From the NCBI GenBank assembly GCA_031291515.1, contig JARLIW010000212.1, positions 1 through 35,612 on the forward strand: 35,612 bases of DNA. The letters run 5' to 3'. Every line of letters starts with the position of its first letter. Position 1 is the first letter of the stretch. Source of the stretch: Beijerinckiaceae bacterium (GTDB lineage Bacteria > Pseudomonadota > Alphaproteobacteria > Rhizobiales > Beijerinckiaceae). The notes beneath the pieces are model-generated. The model was not told where the DNA came from. It saw only the letters and a program-made list of their open reading frames with translations, and searched no databases. A program made the translations under genes and the position numbers. Positions 23,639 to 31,701 of the stretch are shown here, piece after piece.

Positions 23639-25036
23639 TCAGTACTCCCGCACATCGGCAATGGCGCCGGCTAAGGCCGATGCGGCAGCTGTCGCGGGAC
23701 TTGCGAGATGCGTGCGCGCGCCCGGCCCCTGCCGGCCCACGAAGTTTCGATTGGAGGTGCTGACGGATCGCTGCCCGGGCGGAACGATTTCACCGTTGGC
23801 CGCGACGCACATCGAACAGCCGGGCTCGCGCCATTGAAAGCCCGCCGCGCGGAAGAGACTGGGAAGTCCCTCGCTTTCCGCCGCGTCGCTCACCTCGACC
23901 GAGCCAGGAACCACCCAGGCCTGGACGCCTGGCGACACGTGGCGGCCGCGTATCACCCGCGCCGCGTCCCGCAAGTCCGAGAGGCGGGAATTCGCGCACG
24001 AGCCGATAAACACCCAATCGACCGGTGTGCCCCGCAGCGCCTGTCCGGGACGCAGCCCCATATAATCGAGCGCGTCCTGCCAAGCGTCGCGTGTCGCGGC
24101 GTTCGACGCGGCGCGCGGATCCGGCACGACGCCGTCGACCGCCGCCGTGTGCTCGGGCGAGGTTCCCCACGTGATCGTCGGCGGAACCGCAGCCATGTCA
24201 AAGCGCGCCTCTTTGTCGAAACGGGCATCATCGTCCGTCCGCAGCGCCGCCCAATCTCGGACCGCCATCTCCCAAGCGTCGCCCACCGGGGCGAGCGGCC
24301 TTCCGAAGACGTAATCCGCCGTCGCTTGGTCCGGCGCGCAAAACGCCATTTTGGCGCCGAGTTCGACGGAAAGGTTGCACAGGGTCAGCCGCCCTTCGAC
24401 CGGCATGCTTGCAATCCCCGGCCCGGCATGTTCGATCGCGTGCCCGACGCCGGCGGCGGCGCCCAAGGCCCCGATGACATGCAGGGCCACGTCCTTGACC
24501 GTGACGCCGAAGGGAATGTGGCCGTCGTAAGTGATCCGCATCTGCCGCGGCTTTTGCTGCCGCAGGGTTTGCGTGGCCAGCACATGCACCACCTCCGAGG
24601 AGCCGATGCCGAAGGCAAGCGCGCCGAGGCCACCATTGGTGCACGTATGGCTATCGCCACACACCATCGTCGTTCCCGGCAGGGTAATGCCCAGTTCCGG
24701 CGCCATGACGTGCACGATTCCCTGGCCGCGTCGGCCGAGGTCGAAGAAAGCGATTCCGGCGTCGCGGGTCCGATCGCGCAACGTGGCATAGAGTTTCGCC
24801 CCGTCGGTGTAAGTCTCCCCGTTCCGGCCCGGCGCGCTGCTGACCGCGTGGTCGGGTGTCGCAAAGCAGAGGTCCGGGCGGCTGACGGTCAGGCCGCGGC
24901 TGGCCAGATCAGCCAAAGCCGGGCCGCCCGAAAGGTCATGCAACAAGTGCCGGTCGATGTGCAGGAGCACCCAGCCGCCGCCGAGCTCGGTGACGACATG
25001 CGCGTCCCAGATCCGGTCGAAAAACGTCCGCGCCAT
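23639..25036 (-). CDS. isopropylmalate dehydratase large subunit-like [4Fe-4S] hydratase (cassette 1)
   Basis: A 465-aa LeuC/DmdA-type protein. The three iron-sulfur cysteines are Cys347 (FIGSCANSR), Cys407 and Cys410 (GCSMC). Other signatures include DRIWDAHVV at the N-terminus, HIDRHLLHD (26-34), VCGDSHTCTNG (125-135) and STSNRNFVGRQG (426-437). Start at ATG 25036, 4 bp after the lyase stop; a longer in-frame start would overlap the lyase gene. With the small subunit it should dehydrate/hydrate a substituted malate/maleate. The best functional analogue known to me is dimethylmaleate hydratase (DmdAB), which works before 2,3-dimethylmalate lyase. Biosynthetic LeuC is the alternative, but the gene neighbourhood is wrong for leucine synthesis. 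Confidence 0.9.
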   Translation of the reverse strand: MARTFFDRIWDAHVVTELGGGWVLLHIDRHLLHDLSGGPALADLASRGLTVSRPDLCFATPDHAVSSAPGRNGETYTDGAKLYATLRDRTRDAGIAFFDLGRRGQGIVHVMAPELGITLPGTTMVCGDSHTCTNGGLGALAFGIGSSEVVHVLATQTLRQQKPRQMRITYDGHIPFGVTVKDVALHVIGALGAAAGVGHAIEHAGPGIASMPVEGRLTLCNLSVELGAKMAFCAPDQATADYVFGRPLAPVGDAWEMAVRDWAALRTDDDARFDKEARFDMAAVPPTITWGTSPEHTAAVDGVVPDPRAASNAATRDAWQDALDYMGLRPGQALRGTPVDWVFIGSCANSRLSDLRDAARVIRGRHVSPGVQAWVVPGSVEVSDAAESEGLPSLFRAAGFQWREPGCSMCVAANGEIVPPGQRSVSTSNRNFVGRQGPGARTHLASPATAAASALAGAIADVREY

Positions 25037-25040
25037 GGTA

Positions 25041-25907
25041 TTATTCCGCCGCATGCTGAAGGGGACGACGCAACGCGTCCCACTCATCCGCGCCGAACCG
25101 GCGAAATGTTCCCCGCAGTGACGTTCCGGCGCCTGGCATGGGCGCCACGCCGTCCTTCTTGAGGTCGGACAAGGCGGCGTCGCCGGCATCCAGCACGGCG
25201 AGCAGGAGGAGGCCTGGCAGGATGGCGATCCGGTATCCCATGGCGGCGACGGCGGCGAGCGGGATATTTGGCGTCTTTCCACCGGGAACCAGATTGAGCA
25301 GGCACGGCCCTTTCACCATGCCGGGGAGGGCCGCGATCTCCTCCTCCGATTGCAACGCTTCCACGAAAGCGACGTCGGCCCCCGCCGCCAGAGCCAAATT
25401 TACACGGACCACGGCATCCTGCAGATTCGAAATGGCTCGGGCATCGGTACGGGCGATCAAGACCGTGTCGGGGTCGCGGCGAGCTGCCGCGGCGGCAGCG
25501 ATTTTCGCTACGAATTCTTCCGGAGACACGATTTCCTTGCCATCCAGGTGGCCGCAACGCTTAGGCGCAACCTGGTCCTCGATCTGAATTGCGGCGACGC
25601 CGCGCATCTCGTACTCCCGGATCGTCCGGGTCGTATTGAGTTCGTTCCCGTATCCCGTATCGGCGTCCGCGATGACAGGGATCGCGACAGACCGCGCCAT
25701 GATCCCAGCCGCTTCCGCCATTTCGGTTAGGGTGAGCAGTCCGTAGTCGGGAAATCCATGCGCCGCCGCGACGCCAGCGCCGGTCATGTAAACGGCGCCG
25801 AAGCCGGACTGGGCCACCATCCGGGCCGTAATTCCATCATAGGCGCCGGGCGCGGTGAGCAGGCCGCCGTCCTGGATGTGCGACCGCAAGAGACGAGCTC
25901 GCGTCAT
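25041..25907 (-). CDS. isocitrate lyase/PEP mutase-family C-C lyase (cassette 1)
   Basis: A 288-aa (beta/alpha)8 lyase of the methylisocitrate lyase/2,3-dimethylmalate lyase/oxaloacetate hydrolase group. Magnesium ligands are in IADADTGYGN (Asp81, Asp83) and QIEDQ (Glu110). The active-site loop PKRCGH (115-120) carries Cys118, the catalytic acid of true lyases; PEP mutase and phosphonopyruvate hydrolase lack it. The product should be pyruvate, glyoxylate or another 2-oxo acid plus a carboxylic acid from a 2-alkyl- or 2,3-dialkyl-malate. The ATG at 25907 is preceded by GGAGGAT. It is first in the operon lyase-large-small(-porin), divergent from a HutC-type regulator. Confidence 0.92.
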   Translation of the reverse strand: MTRARLLRSHIQDGGLLTAPGAYDGITARMVAQSGFGAVYMTGAGVAAAHGFPDYGLLTLTEMAEAAGIMARSVAIPVIADADTGYGNELNTTRTIREYEMRGVAAIQIEDQVAPKRCGHLDGKEIVSPEEFVAKIAAAAAARRDPDTVLIARTDARAISNLQDAVVRVNLALAAGADVAFVEALQSEEEIAALPGMVKGPCLLNLVPGGKTPNIPLAAVAAMGYRIAILPGLLLLAVLDAGDAALSDLKKDGVAPMPGAGTSLRGTFRRFGADEWDALRRPLQHAAE

Positions 25908-25953
25908 AATGTTATCCTCCCATCAGGTCGATGCCTGTTACTTATTATTCTAA

Positions 25954-25974
25954 GTTTTATAAACATAGTATAAC
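25954..25974. promoter_or_regulatory. putative operator of the HutC-type regulator
   Basis: An AT-rich imperfect dyad (GTTTTATAA / TAGTATAAC, 6 of 9 arm positions matching) in the 78-bp gap between divergent lyase 1 and gntR. It stands out against the GC-rich surroundings. The dyad could be the regulator's binding site or simply the two overlapping promoters. Confidence 0.4.
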
Positions 25975-25985
25975 AAGAGAGCCGA

Positions 25986-26774
25986 ATGCAAGAGCAAAAC
26001 GAAGACACACCGCTTTACGCCCAGGTCCATGCGGCGCTCCGGCAAGCGATCAAAAGCGGCCGCCTTGCCGCTGGCGCTGTTTTGCCAAGCGAGAAGGAAC
26101 TGGAAGCCGAGCATGGCGTCAGCCGCATTACCGTTCGCCGGGCTCTCGTGGAACTCGAGCGTGAAGGATTGGTGGTTCGAGGCCGCGGCCGCCAGGCGCG
26201 GGTGGTCGAGCCGCTGATTTCCGCGGCGCGCGCCCATATCGACGATGATTTGGCGGCGATGCTCGACTTGGTTCGCGGCACCGAATCCACGGTGCTGGCG
26301 TTCAAATGGCAACTTCCCGACGAAGTGGCCCGAGCGAGGCTCGAGGTGGAGGGGGACGAACCCGTGTTATTGGTCGAACGGCTCCGGAGCAGCGCCGGAC
26401 GCCCGATTCTCCATACCCAGGCGACGGTGCCGGCCTGGGTTGGCGCGAAATTCGACAGGGATACCCTTGGCCAGCAAACCATGATCGACCAATTGGCGCG
26501 CTCTGGCGTGACGATCGCCGAAGCGGTCCAGAGCATGCACGCGGCACCGTGCCCGAAAGCGGTGGCGCCCTTGATCGGCTTATCGAGAGGTGATCCCTGT
26601 TTCATCATTGAGCGCGTGGTCCGAGACGATCGGAGAAGGCCGGTGCAGCATTTGCTGGCAATATTTCGCTGGGACAGCTTCAGCTACCGGATCTCATCGA
26701 CAAGCTCCGGAACCGGGAGGCACGTGGAAATGACCGGCACGGGCCGGGTCGGCATGGGGGATTCTTGCGTTTAG
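25986..26774 (+). CDS. GntR-family regulator, HutC/UTRA subfamily
   Basis: A 262-aa regulator. The N-terminal winged helix (about 8-75) has PLYAQVHAALRQAIKSG, LPSEKELEAEHGVSRITVRRAL and GLVVRGRGRQARV. A UTRA effector domain (about 95-240) follows, with EPVLLVERLRSSAGRPILH and DPCFIIERVVRDDRRRPVQH. Such proteins bind small metabolites and mostly repress their neighbours. It is divergent from the lyase-hydratase cassette 1 by 78 bp, so that operon is its probable target. The last 25 residues are Gly/Ser/Thr-rich and look like an unstructured tail. Confidence 0.92.
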   Translation: MQEQNEDTPLYAQVHAALRQAIKSGRLAAGAVLPSEKELEAEHGVSRITVRRALVELEREGLVVRGRGRQARVVEPLISAARAHIDDDLAAMLDLVRGTESTVLAFKWQLPDEVARARLEVEGDEPVLLVERLRSSAGRPILHTQATVPAWVGAKFDRDTLGQQTMIDQLARSGVTIAEAVQSMHAAPCPKAVAPLIGLSRGDPCFIIERVVRDDRRRPVQHLLAIFRWDSFSYRISSTSSGTGRHVEMTGTGRVGMGDSCV

Positions 26775-26791
26775 GCGGAAAGCTCTCCGCC
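26774..26791. terminator. hairpin between convergent gntR and mmgE/prpD genes
   Basis: GGCGGA (26774-26779) pairs with TCCGCC (26786-26791) over a 6-nt loop; it begins at the last base of the gntR stop codon. No T run follows. The position between convergent stops (26774 and 26825) suggests a bidirectional terminator, with low certainty. Confidence 0.35.
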
Positions 26792-26824
26792 TGGCCCAAC
26801 GATCCCAGGTGGCGTCGATGCGGC

Positions 26825-28264
26825 TCATTCGAAAACCGCCGTCACCGTTGGAGCCAACAGTTCCGTCAGCGCGCCGGTATCGGCGAGGGAGTCGAGGTTC
26901 AACACCGTATCGATAATCGCGGCTCGCCGGCCCTCGCTGATGAGTCCATCCGTCAGGTTGCGGAACTTGGCGATCGTCGCTTGCCGATCGAGAGGGTGCG
27001 CGACCATCGATGGCGCGGCCACGCCGATCGTTCGAACCGTCCCGTTCGCCAGCGTGACGGCCATGCGCATGCCGAGAGCCGCCCCTGGTTTGTCGAGATC
27101 CGGCTCGTGGAACGCTTTGATCTTGGGAATGAGGGCCCAGACGTCGTCCTGGCCGATCCGCGCCGGTGAAAATTGGCGCGCCAAGGCCTGGCCATCGATG
27201 ATCGCCACGGCAATGGCATAGGCGACATTCATCTGCGCCCCAATGGGCGTGGTTGGCCGTTCCAACTCCCACCAACCGTGATGGTAGGCGGCTCCCGACA
27301 GCGTGATGTCGATTTTTACGACATCGGCCGCCGCGATCGGGGTCTCGGCCATGAGGGCGAAAATACCATCGAGCGGAGAATGGAGGGCGCCCATCGCGGC
27401 ATAGGGCTTCAAGACGATGCCCTCCGTCTCCCAGCGCGAGCCGAGATCCGCGGCGATCTCGGCCGGAAGCGGATCATGGCCTTCTCCGAACATCGAGAGG
27501 AAGCCACCGTAACCGCGTTCGAAGACGCGTTTGATCCCGGTATAGCCTCCGGCGGCCATCAGGCTCGAGAACAGGCCGTTGCGAGCCGAGAAGCCGTGAT
27601 GCATTCGCTTGCACATGGCTTCGAACTGGGCCGACATCAAACCCGAGGACTGTGTGCCGGCCATGCCGAACGCGTCCTCGAAGCGAGCCGCGTCGAGCTT
27701 CAGCAGGATGCCCGCCGCCGCCGCCGCGGCATGGGTGCCGAACACGGCGCCAGAGTGCCAGCCGCGCGACAGCATCTGAAGACCACGGAGCGCGAGACCG
27801 ACGCGCGGACCCACCTCGAAACCCGCGATCGCGCCGAGCAGGAACGCTTCGCCGCTCACCCCGCCCAGTTCTTCCGCGCAGGCCAGGAGCGACGGGATGA
27901 CCAGCGAGGCGCTGTGGAGAGGCGCCCGGGGATGAACGTCGTCAAGCTCGAACCCCTGGATGAACGTCCCATTGAGCAGCGCGGCTGTCGTCGCCGGCGC
28001 GGTTCTATTCCACCCGATCACGGTCCGCGATCCCTGACCTTCGAACCTCAAAGCGGTTTCGACGGCAATGCGCGACCAGGGCAGCTGCGCTCCAACGATA
28101 GCGCAGCCGAAACCATCGAGCAAAATATCCTTGGCGCGCTCTCGCGTCGCGACCGGGACGTCCTCCAGCTTGACGTTTTGGAGCCAAGCGCAGAGGCGGC
28201 CGGTCGGTCCCGCTGGGTCGGTTGCTGCTTGTTGGTCGCCTGCCCAGGCGATTGTCGAACTCAT
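26825..28264 (-). CDS. MmgE/PrpD-family protein (2-methylcitrate dehydratase/cis-aconitate decarboxylase fold)
   Basis: A 479-aa protein of the MmgE/PrpD superfamily. It starts WLQNVKLEDVPVATRERAKDILLDGFGCAIVG, then has the conserved GFELDDVHPRAPLHSASLVIP segment (family pattern 'fDDv...HPs'), an all-helical first domain and a smaller C-terminal alpha/beta domain. I use the ATG at 28264 (MSSTIAWAG) with GGAG upstream; ATG 28282 and TTG 28297 are alternatives. Known members dehydrate 2-methylcitrate, decarboxylate cis-aconitate to itaconate or epimerise iminodisuccinate. Divergent placement from the second lyase cassette suggests it supplies or isomerises the unsaturated acid used by the hydratase. 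Which reaction it performs is not clear. Confidence 0.88.
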   Translation of the reverse strand: MSSTIAWAGDQQAATDPAGPTGRLCAWLQNVKLEDVPVATRERAKDILLDGFGCAIVGAQLPWSRIAVETALRFEGQGSRTVIGWNRTAPATTAALLNGTFIQGFELDDVHPRAPLHSASLVIPSLLACAEELGGVSGEAFLLGAIAGFEVGPRVGLALRGLQMLSRGWHSGAVFGTHAAAAAAGILLKLDAARFEDAFGMAGTQSSGLMSAQFEAMCKRMHHGFSARNGLFSSLMAAGGYTGIKRVFERGYGGFLSMFGEGHDPLPAEIAADLGSRWETEGIVLKPYAAMGALHSPLDGIFALMAETPIAAADVVKIDITLSGAAYHHGWWELERPTTPIGAQMNVAYAIAVAIIDGQALARQFSPARIGQDDVWALIPKIKAFHEPDLDKPGAALGMRMAVTLANGTVRTIGVAAPSMVAHPLDRQATIAKFRNLTDGLISEGRRAAIIDTVLNLDSLADTGALTELLAPTVTAVFE

Positions 28265-28755
28265 GACCGTGTTAATCTCCATGTTCGACGGTGCCAATGC
28301 GTCAGGCCGTGCGCCCGAGCCGAATCCGGACGCGACGGGTGCCCAACAAAAGAGAACGTTTGGAAGCGGACGGCGTGCCGCCGCGGGCTTCGTTGGAAAG
28401 CTGGATGTCGCGGCTCGAAGAACGATTTATCGAGTCACGGCGGATGTCATCGCTTTAGCGCGGCGGGCACTCAACGATCCAATATATTGTTTCGTATTAA
28501 ATGATCGTTTTGCATTATGAGAGAGGGAATTTCGAAATGCTTTTGGCTGGCCGCGGGGAGACAATTCGTCCTCGGCCGCGAACCGGCGTCGGGACCGCCC
28601 AGGAAGCACCAATTGATAGGCAGAATCGATGAATCTTCCCAAATCGATATATTGGAAAGCGAGGTTGCCGGCGCGCTATGATCGCGACCTGCCGATGGTC
28701 GCGGTCGGCGCCTAACCAATGAAATTTCAACGGGACGCTCATCAAAGGATCGCTG
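28265..28755. promoter_or_regulatory. divergent promoter region between mmgE/prpD and lyase 2
   Basis: 491 bp with no convincing gene. It holds two AT-rich motifs in opposite orientation: minus-strand AACAATATATTGGATCG (28475-28491) facing mmgE/prpD, and plus-strand AATCGATATATTGGAAAGCG (28642-28661) facing the lyase. The second is nearly identical to a site at 32616-32636. A weak relative of the TGATC-N9-GATCA repeat (28502-28520, right arm TATGA) is also there, but I do not count it as a site. Confidence 0.5.
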
Positions 28756-29625
28756 ATGTCCAAATGCCGTATTCTGCATGAATTGATCCAAGCGCGAACC
28801 GCGTTGCCGGTGCCTGGGGTCTATGACGCGTTTAGTGCTCGCCTGGTCGAGCAAGCTGGATTCAAGGCCTGCCAAGTCAGCGGGTTTGGGGTTGCGGCGG
28901 CGGCTCTGGGTCTTCCCGACATCGGGATTCTGTCCATGCGTGATCAGATCAATGCGGTTCAGTCCATTGCCAATGCCGTCGACATTCCGGTGATGGCGGA
29001 TGGCGACACCGGATTTGGCAATGCCCTCAATACTTATCACACCGTGCGTCTGATGGAGGCCGCGGGAGCGGCCGGAATCAACATCGAGGATCAGGTGTTT
29101 CCGAAACGTTGCGGCCATATGAGCGACAAATCGGTTATTCCGACCGAGGAGATGGTCCAGAAAATTCGCGCCGCGGCGGCCGCCCGGCGCGACCCGTATT
29201 TTGTCATCAACGCCCGCACGGATGCGCTTGCCACGGACGGGGTCGATGTTGCGATCCGGCGCGCCAACGCCTACGTCGATGCGGGAGCCACGCTTGTTTT
29301 TGTCGAAGCGCCGGGCACGAAGGAGGACATCGAAGCGATCGTCCAAGGTGTTCATGGACCGGTCAGCATCAGCATGGTCGGCGCGCCAGGCGGCAAGACG
29401 CCGTCGATCAACCTCGCGGACCTCCGGAACATGGGCGTGGCGCGTGTATCCTATCCAGGCGTCACCCTATCGAGTGCCGGAGCGGCGATGCGCCGGGCCT
29501 TGCGGGCGCTCATGACGCACGGCGATCTCCTCGCCGTCGAACAGGACTTGATGCCGTTTGCCGAGCTGACCGCCGTCGTCGGACTCCAGGCCGAAAGGGC
29601 GCGCGAGCAGGAGTTCGCGTTGTGA
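28756..29625 (+). CDS. isocitrate lyase/PEP mutase-family C-C lyase (cassette 2)
   Basis: A 289-aa lyase, a relative of the cassette 1 enzyme but clearly diverged. Mg-binding ADGDTGFGN (Asp82, Asp84), NIEDQ (109-113) and the catalytic loop PKRCGH (116-121, Cys119) are intact, so it should cleave a 2-hydroxy-3-carboxy acid such as an alkylmalate or alkylisocitrate. The ATG follows a weak ribosome site. The stop TGA overlaps the GTG start of the large hydratase subunit, so lyase and hydratase are translationally coupled. Product prediction: a 2-oxo acid plus a short carboxylate, perhaps the substrate of the acyl-CoA ligase at 33948. Confidence 0.92.
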   Translation: MSKCRILHELIQARTALPVPGVYDAFSARLVEQAGFKACQVSGFGVAAAALGLPDIGILSMRDQINAVQSIANAVDIPVMADGDTGFGNALNTYHTVRLMEAAGAAGINIEDQVFPKRCGHMSDKSVIPTEEMVQKIRAAAAARRDPYFVINARTDALATDGVDVAIRRANAYVDAGATLVFVEAPGTKEDIEAIVQGVHGPVSISMVGAPGGKTPSINLADLRNMGVARVSYPGVTLSSAGAAMRRALRALMTHGDLLAVEQDLMPFAELTAVVGLQAERAREQEFAL

Positions 29626-31040
29626 GCGCCGCCACCCTTTTTGAAAAAATCTGGGCCACGCATCAGGTCAGCGGGTTTCCCGGCGACCGAGCCGCGCTGG
29701 TTATTGATCGCATGACACTTCATGAGCTGAGCGGCGGTTATGCGCTGCGCGACATGCGCCAAGCCGGGGAGACGCCTCGTTTGCAATCTTACCAGATCTT
29801 CGCGGTCGCGGACCATGCCATGAGCACCGCGCCCGATCGCGGGCTCCACGATTCCGTCAGTCCTCGGGGCGGCGAGATGATCGCATCTCTCGAGCAAAGC
29901 TGCGCGGCCTTCGGGTATCGCTATGCCCGGCCGGACGAGGAAGCGCATGGGATCGTCCATGTCGCGGGACCCGAGCAGGGGTTCATTCTGCCGGGCACGA
30001 CGCATGTGTGCGGCGACAGTCATACATGCACGGTCGGCGCTTTCGGAGCATTGGCGTTTGCCGTGGGGGCCAGCGAAGTCTCGACGGTTCTCCGGCACGC
30101 GGCATTGATCGTGCAGCGCCCGAAAAGCCTGCGGATAGTGCTGAACGGCAAGCTCGGTCCGCAGGTTTTCAGCAAGGACGTGGCGCTGCGTATTTTAGCC
30201 GATCACGGTGTCAGCCTCGCGCTGGGCTATGTCATCGAATTCGCCGGTCCATTGGTACGTGCTCTTTCGATGGAGGCACGGATGACCCTTTGCAACATGG
30301 CCGCGGAAATGGGAACGCGTTACGCGCTCATCGCGCCCGACGAGACGACCTTCAACTACCTTCGCCGGACCGTGCCGGCGTCACTCGCAACCATCGAAGA
30401 TGCGGTCATCCGCTGGCGGAAGCTCGAGACGGACGAGGGCGCGGTGTTCGATCGCGAAATTTCAGTCGATGTCGAAGACTTGCCGCCCCAGGTCACCTGG
30501 GGAACAACGCCTCGGCACGCGGTCGCCGTGGACGGAGTCGTGCCCGACCCCCGCGCGTCCGGCGATGCCGCCATGCGGAAATTGGCGCAACGGTCGCTCG
30601 ACTACATGCGGCTGACCCCTGGGGAGCCAATTGCGTCAATCCCGATCGACGCCGCTTTCATTGGGTCCTGCACCAATGCGCGGCTTACCGATTTGCGCGC
30701 CGCCGCCGCAATTTTGAAGGGCCGCAAGGTCGCCCGCGGCGTTCGGGCCATGTGCACGCCGGGATCGATGAAAGTTCGGGCTGACGCCGAAGCGGAGGGC
30801 CTGGACCTCGTATTCAAGGAGGCGGGATTTGCGTGGCGGAAGTCTGGATGTTCCAATTGTGCCGGACGCGAAGGACCGATCTGGGAAAATCTTCGAGTGA
30901 TCAGTTCGACCAACCGCAATTTTGAAAATCGCCAGGGCCCGGGAACCCGCACGCATCTTGCCAGCCCCGCCACCGTCGCCGCCTCGGCGGTGACCGGACG
31001 GATCACGGACCCCCGCACACTCTTGGCCGGAGGTTTCTGA
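29622..31040 (+). CDS. isopropylmalate dehydratase large subunit-like [4Fe-4S] hydratase (cassette 2)
   Basis: A 472-aa LeuC/DmdA-type subunit starting at GTG 29622 (GTGA overlap with lyase 2, AGGAG 8 bp upstream). Iron-sulfur cysteines are Cys350 (FIGSCTNAR), Cys410 and Cys413 (GCSNC). VCGDSHTCTVG (129-139) and SSTNRNFENRQG (428-439) are conserved. The N-terminal part is less like classical LeuC than the cassette 1 copy: IDRMTLHELSGGYALRDM replaces the usual 'IDrHLvHE' His, and the segment QSYQIFAVADHAMST has no 'RPD' motif. These differences suggest a changed substrate. It pairs with the small subunit that begins 1 bp after its stop. Confidence 0.9.
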   Translation: MSAATLFEKIWATHQVSGFPGDRAALVIDRMTLHELSGGYALRDMRQAGETPRLQSYQIFAVADHAMSTAPDRGLHDSVSPRGGEMIASLEQSCAAFGYRYARPDEEAHGIVHVAGPEQGFILPGTTHVCGDSHTCTVGAFGALAFAVGASEVSTVLRHAALIVQRPKSLRIVLNGKLGPQVFSKDVALRILADHGVSLALGYVIEFAGPLVRALSMEARMTLCNMAAEMGTRYALIAPDETTFNYLRRTVPASLATIEDAVIRWRKLETDEGAVFDREISVDVEDLPPQVTWGTTPRHAVAVDGVVPDPRASGDAAMRKLAQRSLDYMRLTPGEPIASIPIDAAFIGSCTNARLTDLRAAAAILKGRKVARGVRAMCTPGSMKVRADAEAEGLDLVFKEAGFAWRKSGCSNCAGREGPIWENLRVISSTNRNFENRQGPGTRTHLASPATVAASAVTGRITDPRTLLAGGF

Positions 31041-31041
31041 C

Positions 31042-31701
31042 ATGCCGCCCGCCCTCACCCGGCTGAAGGCGATCGCCTTGCCATTATTGCGCGATAATAT
31101 CGATACGGATGAACTGATCCCGGTTTCGGAGAATACGCGGGTTTCGATGAGCGGCTGGGGCGACGGGCTCTTTGCGTCCAAACGCTATCTCGACGGTGTC
31201 GGCCGTACACTCGACCCGAGTTTTATCCTAAACCAAGCGCCATTCGACCAAGCGGGGATTTTGATCGCCGGCGACAACTTCGGTTGCGGAAGCTCTCGGG
31301 AAAGCGCGGTCTGGGCGCTGCGTGACTACGGGTTCAGGGCGGTCGTCGCAACCACGTTCAACGAGACGTTCCAACGCAACTGCATCGTGAACGGTGTCGC
31401 GCCGCTTGCGATGAGCCGCGAAGACATCGAGTCTCTCGCCGCCGATGTCATGCGAGACCCGTGGCGCGAAGTCTGCCTCGATTTGAACAGCGGCATGCTG
31501 TTTCGGGACGGCACGGCCGATCCCGGCCAAGCGTTCGCGTTCCGGCTCGATCCATTCTATTGCACATTGTTGACGACTGGCCAAACCGAGGACGATTTGC
31601 TGGAGACCTTGCGCGACGCCATTGACCGTCGCCGCGATTCTCTGGTTTCCGCGGCGCCGTGGCTTCGGTCAGGGGTGCTTCGAAAGGCCGAGCCGGAGTG
31701 A
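31042..31701 (+). CDS. isopropylmalate dehydratase small subunit-like protein (cassette 2)
   Basis: A 219-aa small subunit. NIDTDELIPVSENTRV retains the LeuD 'DTD.IIP' motif including Pro, GLFASKRY follows, and GDNFGCGSSRESAVWAL forms the substrate carboxylate loop. A GGAGG ribosome site lies before the ATG. Its 3' end overlaps the convergent lysR by 33 bp. Compared with the cassette 1 small subunit it has a longer first loop (SENTRVSMSGWGDGLFASK), so the two hydratases probably do not have identical substrates. Confidence 0.9.
   Translation: MPPALTRLKAIALPLLRDNIDTDELIPVSENTRVSMSGWGDGLFASKRYLDGVGRTLDPSFILNQAPFDQAGILIAGDNFGCGSSRESAVWALRDYGFRAVVATTFNETFQRNCIVNGVAPLAMSREDIESLAADVMRDPWREVCLDLNSGMLFRDGTADPGQAFAFRLDPFYCTLLTTGQTEDDLLETLRDAIDRRRDSLVSAAPWLRSGVLRKAEPE

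Noticed and set aside
23010-25036. Calling cassette 1 the leucine biosynthetic leuC/leuD
   Set aside because: No leuA or leuB nearby; coupled to a C-C lyase, a porin and a catabolite-type regulator, and a second diverged copy lies 5 kb away.
23708-25162. Plus-strand open frame (484 codons) opposite the cassette 1 hydratase
   Set aside because: Arg/His/Gly-rich, no recognisable domain, antisense to an intact LeuC-like gene.
27173-28504. Plus-strand open frame (443 codons) opposite mmgE/prpD
   Set aside because: Low-complexity charged composition and antisense to a conserved gene.
28502-28520. Eighth TGATC-N9-GATCA site before lyase 2
   Set aside because: The right arm is TATGA, only three of five bases match; too weak to count.
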